A stretch of 10,402 bases of DNA from an uncultured Clostridia bacterium (GTDB lineage Bacteria; Bacillota; Clostridia; UBA1381). A program made the translations under genes and the position numbers. Each line of letters starts with the position of its first letter. The stretch's first letter is position 1. The notes beneath the pieces were generated by a model that searched no databases, was not told the origin of the DNA, and worked only from the letters and a program-made list of their open reading frames with translations. The DNA lies in assembly GCA_934454745.1 (NCBI GenBank), contig CAKSGP010000028.1:1-10402 (forward strand), read 5' to 3'. This document shows positions 5,523 to 10,402 of this stretch, piece after piece.

Positions 5523-6374
5523 ATGGATTTTACAATTCTTACAGGTATGTCAGGATCGGGAAAATCAAAGGCAATACAGACATTTGAGGATTTGGGATAT
5601 TTTTGTATTGATAATATGCCTCCCTCACTTATTCCAATGCTTGCAAATATGCTTGATGCTGTAAAGAGTAAATACAGTAATATTGCACTTGTAATAGATG
5701 TACGTGTGGGAGATATGATAAACGAGCTGTTAGGTCAGGTTGAAAAGCTTCGTGAGCATTATAATACACGCCTTATATTTCTTGACACAGACGATAACAC
5801 GCTTGTTAAAAGATACAAGGAAACCCGACGTATGCATCCCTTAAATGATCCTGACGGGTTGCTGTCCTCAATCAAGCACGAGAGAAAAATGTTACAGAAG
5901 CTTAAAGACGGTGCAGACTATGTAATTGATACATCATCATTTAAGATATCTGATTTGCGTGAGCGTATTATGGATATATACAGCGGATTAAATGACGTTA
6001 ACCGCTTTGAAATTAAGGTCATTTCTTTCGGATTTAAGAACGGTATTCCTATGGATGCGGATATGGTGTTTGATGTTCGTTGTTTCCCAAATCCTTTTTA
6101 TGTAGATGAGCTTAAAAATAAAACAGGTAATGACGAGGAAGTGCAGAATTATGTTATGAATAACACTTCCGCGACGGAGTATTTAAAAAAACTCAAGGAT
6201 ATGATTGAGTTTTTGATTCCTGTTTTTTCAGGTGAGGGCAGAAAGAGCCTGATAGTCGCAATCGGCTGTACAGGCGGACATCACAGAAGTGTTACCTTTG
6301 CAAATAAGCTGACAGACTATATTCGTTCTTTGGGATATGATGCAGATGCAATACACAGAGATATAAAAATTTAA
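5523..6374 (+). CDS. rapZ: RapZ/YvcJ family nucleotide-binding protein
   Basis: The 283-residue P-loop protein carries Walker A GMSGSGKS (8-15), DNMPPSLIP (30-38), LDTDDNTLVKRYKETRRMHPL (87-107), SFGFKNG (168-174), DVRCFPNPFY (184-193) and the C-terminal signature GCTGGHHRSV (248-257). In enterobacteria RapZ binds RNA and GlcN6P and guides decay of the sRNA GlmZ, controlling glmS. In Bacillus the homologue YvcJ binds and hydrolyses nucleotides, and its physiological role is less clear. Its place after murB is consistent with a link to wall precursor or amino-sugar supply, but that is inference. GGAG lies directly after the murB stop, 8 nt before the ATG. The usual downstream neighbour yvcK is missing; whiA follows after 16 nt. 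Confidence 0.96.
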   Translation: MDFTILTGMSGSGKSKAIQTFEDLGYFCIDNMPPSLIPMLANMLDAVKSKYSNIALVIDVRVGDMINELLGQVEKLREHYNTRLIFLDTDDNTLVKRYKETRRMHPLNDPDGLLSSIKHERKMLQKLKDGADYVIDTSSFKISDLRERIMDIYSGLNDVNRFEIKVISFGFKNGIPMDADMVFDVRCFPNPFYVDELKNKTGNDEEVQNYVMNNTSATEYLKKLKDMIEFLIPVFSGEGRKSLIVAIGCTGGHHRSVTFANKLTDYIRSLGYDADAIHRDIKI

Positions 6375-6390
6375 TCGGAGGGGATGGGAA

Positions 6391-7239
6391 ATGTCGTTCT
6401 CATCACAGATAAAAGAGATACTATGCAATACACAATATGAATGCCCGGGATGCAGATTAGCCGAAATTGCGGGTTTTTTTGCGTGTTCGGGCAAGATCTC
6501 TCAGGGGGGACTGAAATTTTCTGTATTAAATGAAAGTCTGTCAAAAAGAATGATAGCCTCCCTTAAGTCCGAGCTTGGAATAATTCCCGGATATGAGGGC
6601 AGACGTGCTGTTATCTATGGAACGGATTTAGATAAGCTTATAACCCAGATAAGCGGTGATATTTTTATTTATGAATGTTGCAAAATTGCGTATTTAAGAG
6701 GCGCATTTTTAGGCGGAGGCTCAGTTAATGCCCCTGATAAAAAATATCATATTGAATTCTGTGCAAGAACAGATAAGGATGGGGATAGAATTGTGGGAAT
6801 TCTTCGGGAATTTGATTTCAGACCGAAAATCACACACCGAAAGGAAAAAACAGTTGTATATATAAAGGAAAGCTCCCAGATTGCAGAGCTTTTAGGCTAC
6901 ATAAGCGGAGGCCGTGCAGGGCTTGAATTTTTATCTGTCCAAGTAGAGAAGGAGCTTAAAAGCAGTACGCAAAGACAGGTTAACTGCGACAGTGCAAACC
7001 TTGAAAAGCTTGCAAAAGCAAGCTCAAGACACATTACCGCGATAAAGCAGATTAAGGCGGCACATAAGTGGTCAGCTATGCCTGAAGTCTTGCGTGAAAT
7101 AGGTGAGCTTCGTCTGAAACACCCTGATTTAAGTCTTGAAGCACTTGGGAAAATGACGGCACAGGGTATAGGCAAATCAGGTGTAAATCACAGACTTAAC
7201 AGAATTGTTGAGTATGCAGAATCTATAAGAAAGGACTGA
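6391..7239 (+). CDS. whiA: WhiA, DNA-binding cell division/sporulation regulator
   Basis: The 282-residue protein has the WhiA layout. An N-terminal region begins MSFSSQIKEIL; a LAGLIDADG-derived fold contains YLRGAFLGGGSVNAPDKKYHIEF (101-123); a middle segment contains NCDSANLEKLAKASSRHITAI (198-218); and a C-terminal helix-turn-helix contains LKHPDLSLEALGKM...GIGKSGVNHRLNRI (242-272). WhiA is a developmental transcription factor in Streptomyces. In Bacillus it binds the nucleoid and affects cell division and chromosome segregation. The homing-endonuclease-like fold keeps no sign of nuclease catalysis. The CPGC pair at 18-21 is present, but I do not know whether it matters. GGAGGGG (6377-6383) lies 7 nt before the ATG; the stop is 4 nt before the dnaE ATG. 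Confidence 0.96.
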   Translation: MSFSSQIKEILCNTQYECPGCRLAEIAGFFACSGKISQGGLKFSVLNESLSKRMIASLKSELGIIPGYEGRRAVIYGTDLDKLITQISGDIFIYECCKIAYLRGAFLGGGSVNAPDKKYHIEFCARTDKDGDRIVGILREFDFRPKITHRKEKTVVYIKESSQIAELLGYISGGRAGLEFLSVQVEKELKSSTQRQVNCDSANLEKLAKASSRHITAIKQIKAAHKWSAMPEVLREIGELRLKHPDLSLEALGKMTAQGIGKSGVNHRLNRIVEYAESIRKD

Positions 7240-7243
7240 TTAT

Positions 7244-10200
7244 ATGGCATTTTGTCATCTCCACACTCATACGGAATACAGCCTGCTTGATGGTGAGGCA
7301 AGTATAAAGAAGCTTGTTAAACGCATAAAAGAGCTTGGTATGGAAAGCTGTGCTATAACTGATCACGGCGTAATGTTCGGCGTTGTGGATTTTTATCGGG
7401 AGTGTATGGCAAACAATATTAAGCCTGTAATCGGCTGTGAGGTGTACGTTGCACCTAATTCAAGATTTGATAAAGTACACGGTGTGGATAACAGATATTC
7501 ACATCTTATTCTGCTTGCAGAGAATGAGGAGGGATATAAAAACCTCATCTATCTGGTAAGTATGGGATATATAGAAGGTTATTATTATAAACCGAGAATA
7601 GATAAAGAAATACTTAGAAATCATAGCAAGGGTATTATTGCTTTAAGTGCGTGTATAGCAGGTGAAATCCCGTCCCATCTTGTAAATGGTGATATGGAGG
7701 GTGCAAGAAGTGCAATAAGGGAATATATAGACATATTCGGAAAGAATAATTTCTTTATTGAGCTTCAGGACCACGGCTTGCCTGAACAAAAACGAATACT
7801 TCCTCAGCTTATTTCTCTTGCCAAGGAGTTTGGACTCGGACTTGTTGCAACGAACGATATACATTATCTTACACGTGATGACGCATTTTATCAAGACGTG
7901 CTTATGTGTATACAGATGGAAAAGACGGTTTATGATGAGGACAGAATGCGTTTTGAAACTCAGGAATTTTATATAAAGTCCGAGGAGGAGATGAGGGAGC
8001 TGTTTTCGTATGTTCCCGAAGCAATAGAAAATACGGCGAAAATTGCAGAGAGATGCAATGTTGATTTTGATTTTTCAACACGGCATTTGCCAAAGTTTAA
8101 AGTCCCAGACGGAAAGGATTCCTTTGAGTATCTAAGAGAGCTTTGTAACAGCGGCTTGGAAAAATTATATGATAATGTAACAGACGAGCTTAAATTGCGT
8201 CTTGACTATGAGCTTGGAGTTATAAACAGAATGGGATTTACCGATTACTTCCTCATTGTTAGCGATTTTATAAGCTTTGCAAAAAATAACGGCGTTGCAG
8301 TAGGCCCGGGCAGAGGCTCTGCTGCAGGAAGTCTTGTTTCATATTCTTTGGGAATTACAAGCATTGATCCTATAAAGTATAGTCTTATTTTTGAGCGTTT
8401 CTTAAATCCTGAGCGTGTAAGTATGCCAGATATAGATATTGACTTTGCACCTGAGGGCAGACAAAAGGTAATCGAATACGTAGTATCAAAATACGGTGCG
8501 GATAATGTTGCACAGATTGTTACCTTTGGTACAATGAAAGCACGTCTTGCAATACGTGATGTTGCAAGAGCCTTAGGTATACCATATGCAGATGCAGACA
8601 GAGTTGCAAAGCTTATTCCCTCTGATCTTAACGCTACCATTGACAGTGCTTTAGAAACAGTTGTTGAGCTTAAGTCCTTGTATGAAAACGATGCTGCCAT
8701 AAAAAAACTTATTGATACATCCCGTGCCCTGGAGGGATTGCCACGGCATGCCTCAACTCATGCGGCAGGTGTTGTTATAACAGGAGAACCCATAGTCAGC
8801 TACGTTCCTCTCACGCTAAATAAGGATAACTTAATAACAACTCAATTCCCTAAGGATACTGTGGAAAATCTCGGACTTCTTAAAATGGATTTTCTCGGCC
8901 TCAGAAACCTTACGGTAATAGAGAGTGCTCTTGATATTATTGAGCAGACACGTGGTGTCAGAATAAAATTAGAGGATATAGGATATAACGAAAAAGAGGT
9001 ATTTGACCTGATTTCTGCCGGGAACACGGACGGAGTGTTCCAGATGGAAAGTGCCGGAATGCAATCCTTTATGATGGAGCTTCGTCCTGATACACTTGAG
9101 GATATTATAGCCGGAATTGCTTTGTACCGTCCGGGCCCTATGGAACAAATCCCAAGGTATATCAGCAATAAACGCAATCCTCAGAATATTTCCTACAAAC
9201 ATCCGAAACTTGAAAAAATCCTTGATGTAACCTACGGATGTATGGTTTATCAGGAACAGGTTCTTGAAATTGTGCGTGAGCTTGCGGGATACTCACTTGG
9301 AAAAGCCGACCAGATGCGTCGTACAATTTCAAAGAAAAAAGCGGAACAGATGAAAATTGAGCGACGTAATTTTATATATGGTTCGGAGGCGGGGGATATT
9401 CCGGGTTGTATAAATATGGGCATTGATGAGGCTACGGCAATATCAATCTTTGATGAAATAAACGATTTTGCAAACTATGCGTTCAATAAATCACACGCTG
9501 CAGCATATGCTTTTATCACTTACCAGACGGCATATCTTAAAACCTTCTATCCTGTAGAGTATATGGCGGCACTTATATCTACAATAGAAGATACGGATAA
9601 GATAAATCATTACATTATAAATTGTAAGGAAATGGGCATTGACAGACTGCCTCCCGACGTTAATAAAAGCCGTATGGGATTTACGGTTGAGGATGGTAAA
9701 ATCCGTTTTGGTCTTGCGGCGGTAAAAAATGTGGGAAAATCATTTATAAATGCACTGCTTTTGGAACGTGATGCAAACGGTGAGTTTAAAAACTTTTCGG
9801 ATTTCGTTGAGAGAATGACAGGTGCAGATATAAATAAACGTGCAGTTGAGGGGTTGATTTCCTGCGGTGCCTTTGATTCAATGGGGGTGTACCGTTCTCA
9901 GTTAATGCAGGTCTATGAAACTGCTTTGGACGGGGCATCAGGCAGGCATCATAATAATATAGCCGGGCAAATTTCCCTGTTTGATGATTCAGAAGAAACG
10001 GTTGAAATGGAGCTTCCCGATATTTGTGAGTTTAAAAAGCAAGACTTATTACGTCTTGAAAAACAATCAATAGGTATGTATTTTTCCGGCCACCCTATGG
10101 AGGAATATGAAACCCGTGTTAAAAAGCTTACAAGCCTTAATATTTCTATGATAAACGAAAGTGTGGTAAAGGGGGAGAACGGTGAATATATAAGTACAGG

Positions 10201-10402
10201 TACGGGTATGAATGACGGAGATAAAGTTGTTCTTGCCTGTATAATAGAAAGCAGAAAGAATAAAGTTACGCGTTCAAAATCCCAGATGGCATTTTTAACA
10301 CTAGAGGACTCCTATGGTGAAATTGAGGCTTTGGTGTTCCCTAAGGTGCTTGGGATGTATTCCCATCTGCTTCAGGAGGGTGCGATTGTTCTTGTTAAGG
10401 GT
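7244..10402 (+). CDS. dnaE: DNA polymerase III alpha subunit DnaE (C-terminal end outside the window)
   Basis: I read this frame codon by codon: it is open for 1053 residues to the right edge with no stop, frameshift or intein. The PHP domain (1 to about 270) keeps an HxHTH motif (His5, His7, His9), TDHG (39-42), Glu66, ACIAGE (136-141) and NDIHY (204-208), suggesting metal binding and possible proofreading. The C-family polymerase core has GPGRGSAAGS (354-363), PDIDIDF (395-401) with catalytic Asp398 and Asp400, KMDFLGL with Asp549, and YRPGPM (628-633). A helix-hairpin-helix region lies near KIRFGLAAVKNVG (819-831), and QISLF (909-913) is a good sliding-clamp binding motif. The OB-fold domain begins near residue 990 and is cut by the window; perhaps 100 residues are missing. 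Low-GC Gram-positives usually also have PolC, so DnaE may extend primers rather than act as main replicase. The start is 4 nt after whiA, with AAAGGA inside its end. Confidence 0.98.
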   Translation, partial: MAFCHLHTHTEYSLLDGEASIKKLVKRIKELGMESCAITDHGVMFGVVDFYRECMANNIKPVIGCEVYVAPNSRFDKVHGVDNRYSHLILLAENEEGYKNLIYLVSMGYIEGYYYKPRIDKEILRNHSKGIIALSACIAGEIPSHLVNGDMEGARSAIREYIDIFGKNNFFIELQDHGLPEQKRILPQLISLAKEFGLGLVATNDIHYLTRDDAFYQDVLMCIQMEKTVYDEDRMRFETQEFYIKSEEEMRELFSYVPEAIENTAKIAERCNVDFDFSTRHLPKFKVPDGKDSFEYLRELCNSGLEKLYDNVTDELKLRLDYELGVINRMGFTDYFLIVSDFISFAKNNGVAVGPGRGSAAGSLVSYSLGITSIDPIKYSLIFERFLNPERVSMPDIDIDFAPEGRQKVIEYVVSKYGADNVAQIVTFGTMKARLAIRDVARALGIPYADADRVAKLIPSDLNATIDSALETVVELKSLYENDAAIKKLIDTSRALEGLPRHASTHAAGVVITGEPIVSYVPLTLNKDNLITTQFPKDTVENLGLLKMDFLGLRNLTVIESALDIIEQTRGVRIKLEDIGYNEKEVFDLISAGNTDGVFQMESAGMQSFMMELRPDTLEDIIAGIALYRPGPMEQIPRYISNKRNPQNISYKHPKLEKILDVTYGCMVYQEQVLEIVRELAGYSLGKADQMRRTISKKKAEQMKIERRNFIYGSEAGDIPGCINMGIDEATAISIFDEINDFANYAFNKSHAAAYAFITYQTAYLKTFYPVEYMAALISTIEDTDKINHYIINCKEMGIDRLPPDVNKSRMGFTVEDGKIRFGLAAVKNVGKSFINALLLERDANGEFKNFSDFVERMTGADINKRAVEGLISCGAFDSMGVYRSQLMQVYETALDGASGRHHNNIAGQISLFDDSEETVEMELPDICEFKKQDLLRLEKQSIGMYFSGHPMEEYETRVKKLTSLNISMINESVVKGENGEYISTGTGMNDGDKVVLACIIESRKNKVTRSKSQMAFLTLEDSYGEIEALVFPKVLGMYSHLLQEGAIVLVKG

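Noticed and set aside
6676..6760. LAGLIDADG-like fold as a homing endonuclease or intein
   Set aside because: This fold is a normal part of WhiA, and the rest of the protein, including the C-terminal helix-turn-helix, matches WhiA throughout.
8245..9202. Long minus-strand reading frames opposite dnaE
   Set aside because: They are shadows of the conserved, fully open dnaE frame, with no RBS or recognisable protein features.

Overview
The window looks like core chromosome of an AT-rich, low-GC Gram-positive bacterium of the class Clostridia, probably a gut-type lineage. The support is the gene set (hprK, murB, rapZ, whiA, dnaE; zinc-type L28; a WalJ-like hydrolase beside rlmH), AGGAGG-type ribosome binding sites, heavy ATA/AGA codon use and consensus sigma-A promoters with TGn extensions. 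I cannot place it to genus from sequence alone.

Left part, minus strand, read right to left. rpmB (3287-3099) has its own promoter and terminator. Next is an operon driven by a near-consensus promoter at 2938-2966: murA (TTG start at 2878), a walJ/yycJ-type metallo-beta-lactamase-fold protein (1547-756) and rlmH (756-280). A separate promoter just after rlmH drives the start of a secreted, low-complexity protein that runs off the left edge. murA is broken by a frameshift near 2116-2120, although both halves keep their catalytic motifs. This is either a recent small deletion or a sequence error.

Right part, plus strand. After a 374-bp divergent intergenic region come hprK, murB, rapZ, whiA and dnaE. 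They are packed with gaps of 12, 13, 16 and 4 nt behind one recognisable promoter (3535-3563), which implies one long transcript. dnaE is open to the right edge and lacks only its C-terminal end. yvcK (glmR), usually found between rapZ and whiA, is absent.

Functional links. MurA and MurB carry out the two steps that make UDP-MurNAc, and here they sit in two divergent units. HprK (carbon catabolite control through HPr Ser-46) and RapZ (in some bacteria tied to amino-sugar supply) share the murB transcript, linking carbon status to wall precursor supply. WhiA (cell division/chromosome), DnaE (replication), RlmH and L28 (ribosome) complete a growth-related neighbourhood.

I found no mobile element, CRISPR array, tRNA/rRNA gene, toxin-antitoxin or defence system, and nothing I would call a new biological system. 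The points most worth a second look are the murA frameshift, the missing yvcK, and several regulatory structures: a combined terminator/promoter/RBS after rlmH, the hprK leader hairpin, and phased A-tracts upstream of rpmB.
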